Positions 20,872 through 30,697 of a stretch of 64,000 nt of DNA are shown one piece after another. The notes beneath the pieces were generated by a model that was not told where the DNA came from, ran no database searches, and saw nothing but the letters and a program-made list of their open reading frames with translations. The DNA is from Fonsecaea monophora (lineage: Eukaryota; Ascomycota; Eurotiomycetes; Chaetothyriales; Herpotrichiellaceae). The position numbers and the translations under genes are program-made. Numbering within the stretch: position 1 is the first letter of the stretch; every line of letters starts with the position of its first letter. The stretch covers positions 240,862-304,861 of the forward strand of contig NW_019173961.1 in NCBI RefSeq assembly GCF_001642475.1, read 5' to 3'.

Positions 20872-23800
20872 TCATGCATAGTGGGTACAACTCCTAGCAT
20901 GCGCCGTGTTCCCTTGAGTGCGAATGGCGTTATAGTCTGCGCCGCAGACATAGCAGAATTCAAACGCACAGCCAACTAAGAAAACAAAAGTCAGCGAAGG
21001 GGACGGGGCGGAAGCCGAGAAAAAAAGAAGGGGGGGGGGGAACTCACGGCCTCTCGCGCTCGAGTGCGCATCTCTGCCACAAACAATGTGGTCACACCCT
21101 TCAATCCTTTCAAACGGCAGTCTGCACTTGGGGCATTTCTTTCCCTGGGCCAGCAGGGCTGCTGTGGCCGCCTCCTCGTCCCTGCGTCTCTCGATGCCTC
21201 GAGCCTCTTCACCCTGAGGGCAGGGCTCGTCTCGATGCATGTCGTACAGCTGATTGCACTGTATACAAGTAAATTCACCGCAGACATCGCAGGCGAAGAT
21301 GGTTGTGTTCTTGTCTTCGTCCCCGAGCCATGTTGCTCCGATACACTTCGGTTTCGCACATTTGGCCATATTTTCCCCGTCGTTCAGCAGCATTTGAGCC
21401 AGAGCTGCATCGTAGATGGTGAACCGTTCAGACTGGGCAAGGGATTGGATAACCGAGTGGTCGAGGCTTTTTGAGCAGTTGGTAGCCCAGCACTTTACCT
21501 TCGCAGAGGGAAACTTGTCGCCTCCCTGTGGAAACATTTGCGATTCTAGATGTCCTCGCAAGCAGTCGGTACAGATGATGTCGTTCTCCCATCCATGTTT
21601 CTCTTCGCATGGTGGAGACAAGGCTGCGTGAATCTCATTTGCGTCAGGAGCTTTGTCGCCACAAACAGCACAATCCTTTTCTCTCCAAGCACGACGGCGT
21701 GCCCTCACTTCGGGAATCTCGAGGTGTTCTGGTACGTTAAAGGCGTCTTCGGGTTGATCTCCCTCAACGGCATAAAAAGTCCGCTCGAATCCTGATGTTT
21801 CCAAAACTATGGACAATTCCACCCGCTCGAGATCAGATAACTCGATATCCTCTCCTCTTTCGACAAAGCTGAGAAGAGAAAACATGAAGCGGTCTTGACG
21901 TATGAGGGGCAGCTCAACCAGTCCCGGAGGCAGATAGCACAGCAGTGCGCTGAACATTTTATATGGCCAAGGTCCCATTAGAGCTAGAGACATGAGATTA
22001 GGCTCCGTTGCCCAGAAGCTGGTCGGCACCTCGGCTTCGCACAGCAGCACCGCGAGCGTCGTTTCGAAATGTTCATGTGCTGCTCCGGAGTGACTGAATC
22101 GCAAGAAAGCTTCGAGCGGCGTAGCTCCAAAGTAGTGATCAGAGCAGTAGCCTGGTTCGTGACCTGCCTCGAGAAGCAGCTGCATTGCTTCATGGTGCTG
22201 CCAGCAAGTCGAGACGTGTAGACTTCCATCGTCCTCCTCAGCGCCATTCCCGATCAAATCCCTCATTGTATCGAGAGATTTCTCGCGTGTGGCTAGGAAT
22301 AGTGCAGATCGTCCCTCTTCATCTCTTGTATTCGGGTCGGCACCAGCATCCAAGAGCGTACTGGCAAGGCTGAATTTCTTGTTCTGTAGCGACAATAAGA
22401 GTAGCCTGTCTAGTGAGCTCTGTTCTAAAGCGAGGTTGGAGGCACCTGCAGTCGCGTCTACTAGAGCAGGAGCGTCAATTTGCATCGCCCTGAGTAGGAA
22501 TTCGATCCGATCATCCATTTCTTTGACCTCTGAATTCGCTATGGCAGCAGCAAACAACTGCTCCACATCATCACGATTGGGACCTGAACAACTTTGTGTC
22601 GAGAACACGTGAAGACCCCCCAGCATGAAGAAAAAAGTGAACATCAAGCTAGTCCCCGTGGTCCTGACCTTGGGATTCAATATGGAACCCATCAAGTTGA
22701 CAACATCGGAGGCTTCTAGGTCGAAGGATTGCGCGGTTGACGCGGGGAAGTTGATATTATAGAGACAAGCCTGGTCTGATAGATTTGGCCCTTGGCCAGT
22801 CCCTCTTGTGACAATAGAAGAGCCCAGTCCTTGATTTCGGAAGAGGTGGTGAAGGGCCAGTAAACGAGTTCGGATGTGTGGACGACTGTGGTGAACCAGG
22901 GAGGTCACCTGTGGGTGATCGATGCGGCAGACCTGATAGAGTGACAACCCGGCTCCATCAATAAAGCGAGCCCCTTTCTCCAGTAATAGTTGAATGATCT
23001 CACTAGAGTTGACTTTGTCATGGCAGACCCGAGCGATGGCATCCAGCGCCATATCGCGTGCGCCCCGGGGTATTTCTGTTTCAAGAAGAGCTCCGAGGAC
23101 GAGCAGCATATTAGCAGCTTCCTCAGGACGATTCTGTTCTTGTTGTAGATATTCGCCCCATGCCTCTGTGAACAGCTTTGTTCTGGCAGATTGCCGACGG
23201 CAGTGGCCTACGAGGTCCGGGAAGAGCTGCACATTGCCTTCTCTCCAAAGTCGTATCATGCCTCCACCGTCTCTATACTCAATAGACGCTCCGCAATCGA
23301 GCAAGACTTTGACATGATCTAGATTGGCTGATTGAATTGCCAACAATGAGAAAAGAGCCTCATCGTACGGCTCCTTCTCTTGGAATCCTGCTTCGTGGAG
23401 TTGTTTGAACATGGCGCAAATGGTGTCCAGGTCGCCTTGGTACGCAGCAAGACGACCTTGAAGTATCTGGCAGACTGCGTGAAAGGCAGGCAGTGTCGTA
23501 ACGTACCGCAGAAGTACAGCCAACATACCAGGATGATCAGATCGCGCCGCAAATCTCAGGCACTCGCAGTCGTATGCTTCGATTGATCCACCAAGTTGTA
23601 CCAAACTTTGCACCCAGGTTCCACGGTTATGCACCACGACTTGAACCAGTGCAAAATTGACAACTCCATGGAAGTCAGGACGTGTCTCCGAGGATATGAT
23701 CATCTCGACAAGAGCGGTGTAGCTTCCCTTGGCCACTGCAACCTGAACCAGTGATTGTCCCTGGTATACCAATGGAGCGCCAGCTCTGCAAAGGTGCCGA

Positions 23801-26800
23801 CAAAGGATTGCTCGGTCTAGACAAACCGCGATCGTAAGAGCGTGGGCGAGTGCTGAGAAGTATTGGATGTCAGGACCAAGGTCTGGCGCCGAGGCAGCTG
23901 TCCGGCGTTCGTTGTAGTCAAACTCTTCGCGATACTGTAGCGACCGATTTGCCTGCCATTGCGTCAGGATGAGCACGACGAGAGGCTCATTATTCCTTTC
24001 CACGGCTTCTATGAGGGTGTCACCAATTGAAACACCGTCAGCACCGGCTTTGAGCAATACGTCCACGAAGGCGAGAAAGTCATCTTTTTGATCATAATGA
24101 GTGACACGCTTCCAGAGTACTTCAAGATCATCTTTGGAGAAGGATGTTGCTCCGATCAAAGTAGAAACATAGCTGAGGTCCGACTTATCAATTGCTTGCT
24201 GTACAGGCAGCAGTACATCCCTGAGGCGCAGTTTGCAGCGAGATTTGGAGCACACGAGGATGGCCATTTCTCGGTCTTGCGCAAAGCACGCATGATTGAA
24301 AGTTTGCTGCACCGGCCCAGAGTAAAAGTCATCGTCCATGTATGTCATTGCTTTGGAATCAAGAAGGACTTGGATCGCGCGAGGTGCGAGCAGGGATGTG
24401 TCGACCAGAAAGAAGCGGGCAACCATCTCCAGCGGTAGTTGCCGATCAAGAAGCAGCCCAAGAACGAGCCATTGTTGAGACACAATGGCCATGTACAAAC
24501 AGGAGCTGAATTCTGGCAGGGTGGTTTCGATAGGTTGAGATAGAAGAAATTCTAGGGTAAGAAGCGGCCAGACATCACCTTCGGTGATTGCTTGTGTACA
24601 GTGTTCCAGGTGCCTCTGGAGGAGTCTCGTTACAAGGTGACTCTCACAACCACCGTGGAAATACTGGCGAAAGAGGATCTTGAGGTTTTCCGCACTTCTT
24701 GTGTCTGAGAACTCAAGAACGTCCTGACGAAGTGGAGGTATTTGGACAGACAGGAACAAATTCGCCGGTTTTGCTTGAGGATCCAGGTTGAGGTTCGGGA
24801 CATAGGAGGTGGAATTTAAGGGCGCCTCATTGATCAGTGGTTTGGATCTTATGATCAGGTGCAGTCTATCGGTATCGCAGAAGCAAGCTGCCGTCAACAC
24901 AATCTCAGTCAGTGTGGTCCTGTTCATATGTTGTGTCCAATTTAGCCATGCTGAGAGTAGATCGAGATCCGCAGCATCGTGTTCCAGGAATTGATGGAAG
25001 CATTCGAGTTGCCGGTCACCTTCATGAGCATCACAAAGTGATTCAACGGTCTGCAGTTTCCTGAAGAGCATCTTGAGGCATGAGCCGGCCGCCTTCGAGT
25101 ATTCATCTCCTTGCTGGACATGAAAGAGTAGCATGCGGTGCCAACTTTTGAACCATTCCGTAACAGACTCGTGGAGTTTGGTTTTGGAGAGGGCTATTTT
25201 GTCGAAGATTGCCGCGTCTTTGTGTTCGAAGGCGACTGTTAGGGAAACAGCATTGCAGCAAGCTCCTGATCCAATCAATATATCGACTAACTCAGGATCT
25301 CTATGATATGAATAATTGCAAAGTTCTATATTGAGAGCATAGTCGACACAACCGCCGGAAAGCCCCTGATTGATAAAAAGCTTCGTCAGCAGTCGTCGCG
25401 GCAAGACTTCAAGCTGGGCGATGCTTGGAAAGGCAGCTTGTAAGCTCGAGAGAGAGACAGGACGAGATAGAAGCGTTTGTACAGCTCGAACGTGTCCCAG
25501 TGAAACGGCTTCGAGAAGGGCCGCGCCGTTGTGGTAGTCCACTGAAGCATTTGCGTTGATAAGTGTCTCAATCCACTGAAATTCCCCGCGTGAGACCGCT
25601 GCGATGAGTTCCTCATTTTTCCAGACTCCTCTAGCACCTCCAGTAAGCAGACGCTTGAGGATCTTTCGACCCATCGCTCTTTGTAATGCGCCTTGTAGTT
25701 CCGAGGTACGGGCTGCCACCCGCTCCTCCTCTTGTATAGGACCAGCCAAGAGGATATCGAGCATCTTTTCGTCATGGTTCTGACATGCGAGCAGTAGAGG
25801 CTCCACAGAGACAGGGACACCGTAGGCTACCAGCAGCCGAAGTATATCTTCATGCCGTTCTTGTACACAGCGGCAGTAAAATGATTCAATCTCTGGACTT
25901 GATTGAGAGCCGGGCGACATATCACTCAGGCAGAGCAGGGCCTCTACCATATCTTTAGCCTGCAGGGGATCGATCGCTGAAGAGTCCAACACATGCAAAA
26001 ACAGACCAGCATCCTTCAAAGGCCATGCAGAGGTGGACGCGGCAATGCTCAAAAAGATGCTCTTATCAGAGCAGGAGATCGCTGCATCCAGAAGGCTGTC
26101 CCGGTCTCGAGGAGGATCCGAGTCGCGGAACGTGGGATAGTCTGTGATGCTGCGAAGAACGATCTTGAGAGCGTTTGAGAGTCCTCTTTGAACAACAGTC
26201 GTACATAGATCTCCGAAAGTCTCGTATCGAAGCTGCTTCGGAGCGCGAAGGATGACGTGAAGAAGTTGGCAGTTGGTCTCAGCTAGTCGGAGTATAGAAC
26301 TGTGACTTATACAGTTTGGGTCCGCGCCGTACTCCAATAGAGCAGTAACAAGATGTAGATTTTGGCTGAGCACAGCATATTCGAGGACGGCACTGACAGC
26401 CTCGATGGCAGTGAAAGGCGCAAGTAGGCGGACAAGGTTGATGTTTGCGTTCTTTGCAGCGGTGCCAAGCAGAACATCTGGAACCTGTAGCTGTAGATTT
26501 GACTGTACAGCATCGAGGAACAGTCTGTCAATGTAGATTTGAGCAACTTCGGCCGAGCCATTGGCCTGAACGTGGTTATATAGCACGGTCAAAGTCACGG
26601 CCTTGTCCGGCCGCCCTAACCTTGATCTTACCCTGCGAAGAAGATGTTGAGATCCCCGGACAGCGGATGCCTCCTTTTTCAAAACCGATTCAGCGAATGC
26701 TTTATCATGTTGACTGATGGTTTCGACTCGAAAACGTGGCTGGAGGCTGATTCGTTGAGCAGCCGGCTCCTCAACGTAAAGCCCACTGGACAGTTGGCGA

Positions 26801-26826
26801 ATTCGTGCAGACTTATGTGCCAGCAT
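20872..26826 (-). CDS. Giant ankyrin-repeat protein with C-terminal RING-IBR-RING (E3 ligase-like)
   Basis: Open frame of about 1984 codons with one intron near the end (21047-20976, GTGAGT donor, CGCTGAC branch, CTTAG acceptor; 72 nt, in phase, stop-free). Spliced exons 26826-21048 and 20975-20872 give about 1960 residues. Most of the protein is helical repeat sequence; clear ankyrin units are LLEYGADPN (early) and LLDAGADPN...GRSALFLATR and LLLEAGHEP (about 1480-1580). The C-terminus is an RBR module: RING1 from about 1715 (CAVCGDK, then CTDCLRGHL), IBR (CAKPKC, CDVCGEFTCIQC) and RING2 (CPKCRLPF, IEGCDHIVC, CAFEFCYVCG). The RING2 catalytic Cys (in EGCDH) is present, so HECT/RING-hybrid ubiquitin transfer is plausible. 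The start is uncertain: a small upstream exon from about 26984 is possible. The physiological role is unknown; ankyrin arrays suggest target recognition. Confidence 0.85.
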   Translation of the reverse strand: MLAHKSARIRQLSSGLYVEEPAAQRISLQPRFRVETISQHDKAFAESVLKKEASAVRGSQHLLRRVRSRLGRPDKAVTLTVLYNHVQANGSAEVAQIYIDRLFLDAVQSNLQLQVPDVLLGTAAKNANINLVRLLAPFTAIEAVSAVLEYAVLSQNLHLVTALLEYGADPNCISHSSILRLAETNCQLLHVILRAPKQLRYETFGDLCTTVVQRGLSNALKIVLRSITDYPTFRDSDPPRDRDSLLDAAISCSDKSIFLSIAASTSAWPLKDAGLFLHVLDSSAIDPLQAKDMVEALLCLSDMSPGSQSSPEIESFYCRCVQERHEDILRLLVAYGVPVSVEPLLLACQNHDEKMLDILLAGPIQEEERVAARTSELQGALQRAMGRKILKRLLTGGARGVWKNEELIAAVSRGEFQWIETLINANASVDYHNGAALLEAVSLGHVRAVQTLLSRPVSLSSLQAAFPSIAQLEVLPRRLLTKLFINQGLSGGCVDYALNIELCNYSYHRDPELVDILIGSGACCNAVSLTVAFEHKDAAIFDKIALSKTKLHESVTEWFKSWHRMLLFHVQQGDEYSKAAGSCLKMLFRKLQTVESLCDAHEGDRQLECFHQFLEHDAADLDLLSAWLNWTQHMNRTTLTEIVLTAACFCDTDRLHLIIRSKPLINEAPLNSTSYVPNLNLDPQAKPANLFLSVQIPPLRQDVLEFSDTRSAENLKILFRQYFHGGCESHLVTRLLQRHLEHCTQAITEGDVWPLLTLEFLLSQPIETTLPEFSSCLYMAIVSQQWLVLGLLLDRQLPLEMVARFFLVDTSLLAPRAIQVLLDSKAMTYMDDDFYSGPVQQTFNHACFAQDREMAILVCSKSRCKLRLRDVLLPVQQAIDKSDLSYVSTLIGATSFSKDDLEVLWKRVTHYDQKDDFLAFVDVLLKAGADGVSIGDTLIEAVERNNEPLVVLILTQWQANRSLQYREEFDYNERRTAASAPDLGPDIQYFSALAHALTIAVCLDRAILCRHLCRAGAPLVYQGQSLVQVAVAKGSYTALVEMIISSETRPDFHGVVNFALVQVVVHNRGTWVQSLVQLGGSIEAYDCECLRFAARSDHPGMLAVLLRYVTTLPAFHAVCQILQGRLAAYQGDLDTICAMFKQLHEAGFQEKEPYDEALFSLLAIQSANLDHVKVLLDCGASIEYRDGGGMIRLWREGNVQLFPDLVGHCRRQSARTKLFTEAWGEYLQQEQNRPEEAANMLLVLGALLETEIPRGARDMALDAIARVCHDKVNSSEIIQLLLEKGARFIDGAGLSLYQVCRIDHPQVTSLVHHSRPHIRTRLLALHHLFRNQGLGSSIVTRGTGQGPNLSDQACLYNINFPASTAQSFDLEASDVVNLMGSILNPKVRTTGTSLMFTFFFMLGGLHVFSTQSCSGPNRDDVEQLFAAAIANSEVKEMDDRIEFLLRAMQIDAPALVDATAGASNLALEQSSLDRLLLLSLQNKKFSLASTLLDAGADPNTRDEEGRSALFLATREKSLDTMRDLIGNGAEEDDGSLHVSTCWQHHEAMQLLLEAGHEPGYCSDHYFGATPLEAFLRFSHSGAAHEHFETTLAVLLCEAEVPTSFWATEPNLMSLALMGPWPYKMFSALLCYLPPGLVELPLIRQDRFMFSLLSFVERGEDIELSDLERVELSIVLETSGFERTFYAVEGDQPEDAFNVPEHLEIPEVRARRRAWREKDCAVCGDKAPDANEIHAALSPPCEEKHGWENDIICTDCLRGHLESQMFPQGGDKFPSAKVKCWATNCSKSLDHSVIQSLAQSERFTIYDAALAQMLLNDGENMAKCAKPKCIGATWLGDEDKNTTIFACDVCGEFTCIQCNQLYDMHRDEPCPQGEEARGIERRRDEEAATAALLAQGKKCPKCRLPFERIEGCDHIVCGRDAHSSARGREFPPPLLFFSASAPSPSLTFVFLVGCAFEFCYVCGADYNAIRTQGNTAHARSCTHYA

Positions 26827-27608
26827 CGGGCGACCAAGACGAACTCATCAGGATAACTCAGAGACAGGAAGTTGGGGAGTAGACAATCAAAGACCGACAT
26901 CAATTTGAGCATCAGGCTGGGATAATAGAGATTTTGACCTGACAACTGCGAGGGGGCATCTGGGAATACGGTAAACAGGGCCATGAGGGTCTCGAGGCGT
27001 CCTTCGGCAAGCCTGCAGACGGTTGGAATGGCGGACGCATTGAGACAGAGGCTTGAGGAACCCAATCAAGTATTTCTTAGGCAGAGATCGGGCGCAAGAA
27101 GCAAGGCGTTTACCTTGGGACTCTCAGTCCCAGTCGTGCAGTGAGGCGTTGGCTAGTACTAGTTCGTTGACCGTCACCAATCGCCTTCATCCTTGGGTTG
27201 GCAATGCTAGGGATTCACATTGAATCAGAAACCTTCACGTGGCCGGCCCCATGCGCTAGGAGTTGGAGTCGCTTGCGACATCAAGACGCAGGCAGACCTG
27301 GCCATTCGAAAGGGGGTGAGGCTGAGCTCTGGCAACATCTTCAGCAGGCTTCCTTTCGCTGAGAATGTATAGTATGCCAGAATCTGTCCGGACCACTTTC
27401 CGTCAGTGACCTTTGACTTTTCAGCACCGAACACATGGTGTGCTAAATCAGTCATGATCTTCACTAGTAGCCGAACTCGGTAGGTTGTGTTGCGGAATTG
27501 GGACCGTGTTTGCCTTTGTCAGCCTCTAAACGGTCTGCAAGGAAGACCTATAAGGGATCCATTCGATTTCGAGATTTTTGGGATTGACAGAGTCGAACTG
27601 CGATACCA
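26827..27608. other. Divergent interval, possible 5' exon of the ankyrin gene
   Basis: 780 bp between the ankyrin-RBR (-) and cupin (+) genes. On the minus strand a frame beginning MALFTVFPDAPSQLS at 26984 could splice (weak GTCAAA donor) to join VRLGRP ahead of the annotated start. Otherwise promoter DNA. Confidence 0.35.
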
Positions 27609-28292
27609 ATGGCAATCAGGAGGCAACAGACATCCAACATCACGGTATTCAGGCGGACAGATCCCGCGGCCGTCACCTACGACCTCTCAAGCGCTGATTG
27701 TGTGACAATCACTGTGCCTGTTGGTTCTACTTGGACTTCTGGTCCACACTGGCACGAGACTCACACCGAATTTCTCCAGATTCTGCAAGGACGCGCCTTT
27801 ATCAAACTCGGGGGTCGATCTGGGGTCTATAGAGCGGAGGACGGTGCGATCGAAGTACCGAGATATACAGTCCATGAATGGCACCGGGTTGCAGGTGACG
27901 ACGATGGAGGAGACCTAGTGGTCCGAGAATGGACCATGCCTAGAGACGGTCAAAAGGAGATCTTTTTCCGGATGCTCAACTCGTTCTTGACAGAAGCTCA
28001 TCCCAGCTCCTTATACACACCGCCCGCCATGATCCCTCGCTGGGTCACGAAGTGGGTTGAGCACTGGATCGTGGCATTGCAGTTGTTTTGCATCTTTGAC
28101 TCGTGGGACAACTGGCCGGTATTGATTGGAAATGACAATGGATGGGTTAGTTGGGCGGTCACACATTTGGTGTTGAGAGTGGCATCGGCGACTGCATTTG
28201 TGCTTGGACTCCGAGGGACATATAGTGCATATGTCAATGACGAGCTGCTGCAGAGAGCCTCGCAAGATAACGGCCCAAAGAAGACAAGATGA
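27609..28292 (+). CDS. Cupin-domain protein with hydrophobic C-terminal half
   Basis: Single exon, 227 residues from the first ATG. Residues about 30-110 form a small cupin barrel: motif 1 is H47-W-H49-x4-T-E54 and motif 2 is VPRYTVHEW with H89. His and Glu are placed to bind a metal ion, so a dioxygenase, isomerase or simple binding role is possible. The C-terminal half has hydrophobic stretches at about 144-162 and 175-200 (with WIVALQLFCIF and VASATAFVLGL), unusual for a cupin and suggesting membrane association. There is no signal peptide. This single-cupin, membrane-tailed layout occurs in uncharacterised fungal proteins; I assign no reaction. Confidence 0.75.
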   Translation: MAIRRQQTSNITVFRRTDPAAVTYDLSSADCVTITVPVGSTWTSGPHWHETHTEFLQILQGRAFIKLGGRSGVYRAEDGAIEVPRYTVHEWHRVAGDDDGGDLVVREWTMPRDGQKEIFFRMLNSFLTEAHPSSLYTPPAMIPRWVTKWVEHWIVALQLFCIFDSWDNWPVLIGNDNGWVSWAVTHLVLRVASATAFVLGLRGTYSAYVNDELLQRASQDNGPKKTR

Positions 28293-29053
28293 GGGGTTGA
28301 TGCAGGGAGATAATGTGGCGTCTGCGATGTAATTAAGGTGTGCCTGCGGAAGTTTTGTTTGGGCACAGTTGGGGATGGACATCCATGGTTGCACGTGTTA
28401 GCTGCAATTTGAGTGTGGTGATTTCCAGGCAAGGTCGCTCTGGGTCGCCGTGGTCGCCCCAAATCGCCCTCGGTCTGGGCATGTTCTAGGTTCCGACCAG
28501 CCCTACCACATTTATTTTAGGGCCTATTGTCACGTCGTTGGGGCCTTGCATCCTTGATCCCAGATACGTTCCAGCCTATAACAGCGCCGCAACACTCCCC
28601 CGTTCCAGTTGCTTCGACCCACCTTTGCGTTCCCCCCAGCCTTACCGCTTGTCCCGGTGCTGCCGGCTCACGGGGGCCTCGAGGAATAATTGACTTTCAC
28701 TCCCTGACGCCTCCATACGATGCGACCTGGATGGCGTTGCTTTGGAGCGCAGGCGCAATCATGATGTCTCATTCCTTCTTCTCACCATATTCTCGGCGTC
28801 AGCCCATTCTCTTCCTCTTCTTGCTGCTGGCCTCCACGCAGCTTTTTAGATGAAACACATTGTTGCAATGCTTGGTTGAACGGCCAGTTCTCTCCTCTTC
28901 TTTGCCTTCTAGGCGTCTAAGCCTCGCTTGAGCAGCCACACATCAATCAGCCGAAGAATTTTGAACCATCATTTGCGCACTTCCCATTTCATACAGTTCC
29001 AACGTTCTCTTCTGAATGCCTCGAGACTTGCTCTGCCGCTTCTCATAAGGAGG
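28293..29053. other. Intergenic interval
   Basis: 760 bp. The open frame of the next gene extends leftwards to 28928 but without an ATG, so that part is taken as leader. Pyrimidine-rich near 28590-28900. No other feature. Confidence 0.45.
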
Positions 29054-30067
29054 ATGCAACGCAACTACCAGCGAATGCGAGAGACCCTTTTCGATCTTTA
29101 CACGGAACGTGATGCACTGCCATGGTACTTTCGAACCATTGCCATCGCTGCCTCTTGGCTCGCTCTAGGCGGATACATTGTATTCTCACTCGTCTTTACG
29201 TCTGCCGAAGATAACATTAAAGTGTCACGCGCCTTTCTGACAGCTCTCGCCTCGGTGCTCCTCCTCATCGGCTACAGTGCCGTCGCGGCCATCGCATATT
29301 TCAGTCGCAGCCTACTCTTTCTTTTCGACGCCGTTTTACTCCCGATATTGACCTCTTCTTTTATGGGTGTCTTTGTCACGGTCATGAACCATGCTCTCCA
29401 CAAACATTTCCCTATTCCGACCCAGGTGTACATCTACGTGCCGCTGATCATTGCGTGTGCTACAACGATTGGGGCTGGAATCCTCAGTTATATTACATAC
29501 AGAAGGATAAGCAAAATCAAAGAGTTGGACAAGCAGAGGAGGCAACATGTTCCAAGATGGGATAGAAGTTCCTACGTCAGCTACGGTGACGCTGCCTCCA
29601 CGGCAGAATTAATACCTATGACACACTGGACCGCGAATAACATACCTGAAGATGAGGCACAACGTCGGCAGCTCCTACGCCTGTTACTCACTCGAGATCC
29701 GGCAGAGTCGCCCAACCCCCGACATTCTCAGAGCACTTACCACATCACCTTGCCCGGCGAAGATGCGGCAGCTGATGGCATGGAAGTGGTCCAGCCTGGC
29801 ACTCGACCCCGTAGCGGCAGTCTCCCCACCACCACCAGCAAGTGGCAGGTATTGAACAAGCTGTCTAGGGAGCGAAGCCCGACTGCTGAGAGCAGCACCT
29901 CGAGGGATGTCCGAGAGCGGCGACGAGAAGAGATTGAGAGATCTTCAATCCTGCTGACGCCGGGAACCGATCTGGGGACATGGCCGCACACTCCAGGGTC
30001 CTCGCAGTCTCAAACATTTTCTTATTCTCCGAATCCGGTCTGGAATGGTTCGACGAGGTACGCATAG
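29054..30067 (+). CDS. Four-transmembrane fungal protein of unknown function
   Basis: Single exon; first ATG at 29054 gives 337 residues. Four hydrophobic segments lie at about 28-50, 60-82, 88-112 and 126-150. They are followed by a basic RRISKIKELDKQRR stretch and a long hydrophilic, Ser/Pro/Arg-rich cytosolic-type tail of about 180 residues that is probably disordered. There is no signal peptide beyond the first membrane segment. I do not recognise the family; similar short four-TM proteins with disordered tails are common among uncharacterised ascomycete proteins. The neighbours (cupin, thioesterase) give no hint of role. Confidence 0.75.
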   Translation: MQRNYQRMRETLFDLYTERDALPWYFRTIAIAASWLALGGYIVFSLVFTSAEDNIKVSRAFLTALASVLLLIGYSAVAAIAYFSRSLLFLFDAVLLPILTSSFMGVFVTVMNHALHKHFPIPTQVYIYVPLIIACATTIGAGILSYITYRRISKIKELDKQRRQHVPRWDRSSYVSYGDAASTAELIPMTHWTANNIPEDEAQRRQLLRLLLTRDPAESPNPRHSQSTYHITLPGEDAAADGMEVVQPGTRPRSGSLPTTTSKWQVLNKLSRERSPTAESSTSRDVRERRREEIERSSILLTPGTDLGTWPHTPGSSQSQTFSYSPNPVWNGSTRYA

Positions 30068-30697
30068 CATAGGTTATGATTGAACTGTGCCAAAAGAAAT
30101 CTGGACTTTAGCGAGGCGTTTCGGACTGATGGAAGGATCCATTGGTTTACATGGGATTTCTGACAGGATTTGATATGTAAATGTACGAGGCTACAGGGTA
30201 CTGGCCGGAATATTTTGCAGCTCTTGGGTCAATCCGGTGGATTTTACATGGATTGTTTATTTGAACTAGGTACCAAGGTAGTTTGGTGCAGATCTCATGT
30301 CCTGATGTTCGTCTTGGTGCTAAAATCGCATTCACGGAATCTGCTAGCGATGAGCCTCGGCTGTTTGGCGACTTGAACCAATGATTCCCATCGCCGAACC
30401 AACGCCCTTGATGTCTCACGGCCATCATATGCAAATTGGCTCAACATTGGACGATTTGTCGACTTCGGCTATTCAGGCTTGTCTTGTCCTCTGACGAAGG
30501 CAATATTACAATTCCCAGCAAAAGCCTTGGGGCCAAATTTAATTAATGGGAGCAATCGTCCACCGTCTGCCCACTCGACCCTATCACATTTCTCCCTCAC
30601 ATCCCCGTTGAGTTGCGGCATAGACAGAGAGGCTCATTTGATTGTGTTCCTCTCACGAACATTTCCTCGACAGTACACCTCCTCCTCTGCTGCAACA
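30068..30697. other. Intergenic interval
   Basis: 630 bp between two plus-strand genes. The open frame of the thioesterase extends left to 30479 but has no ATG before 30698. No other feature was recognised. Confidence 0.45.

Noticed and set aside
28928..29053. N-terminal extension of the four-TM protein
   Set aside because: The frame is open but begins with TTG and has no ATG before 29054.
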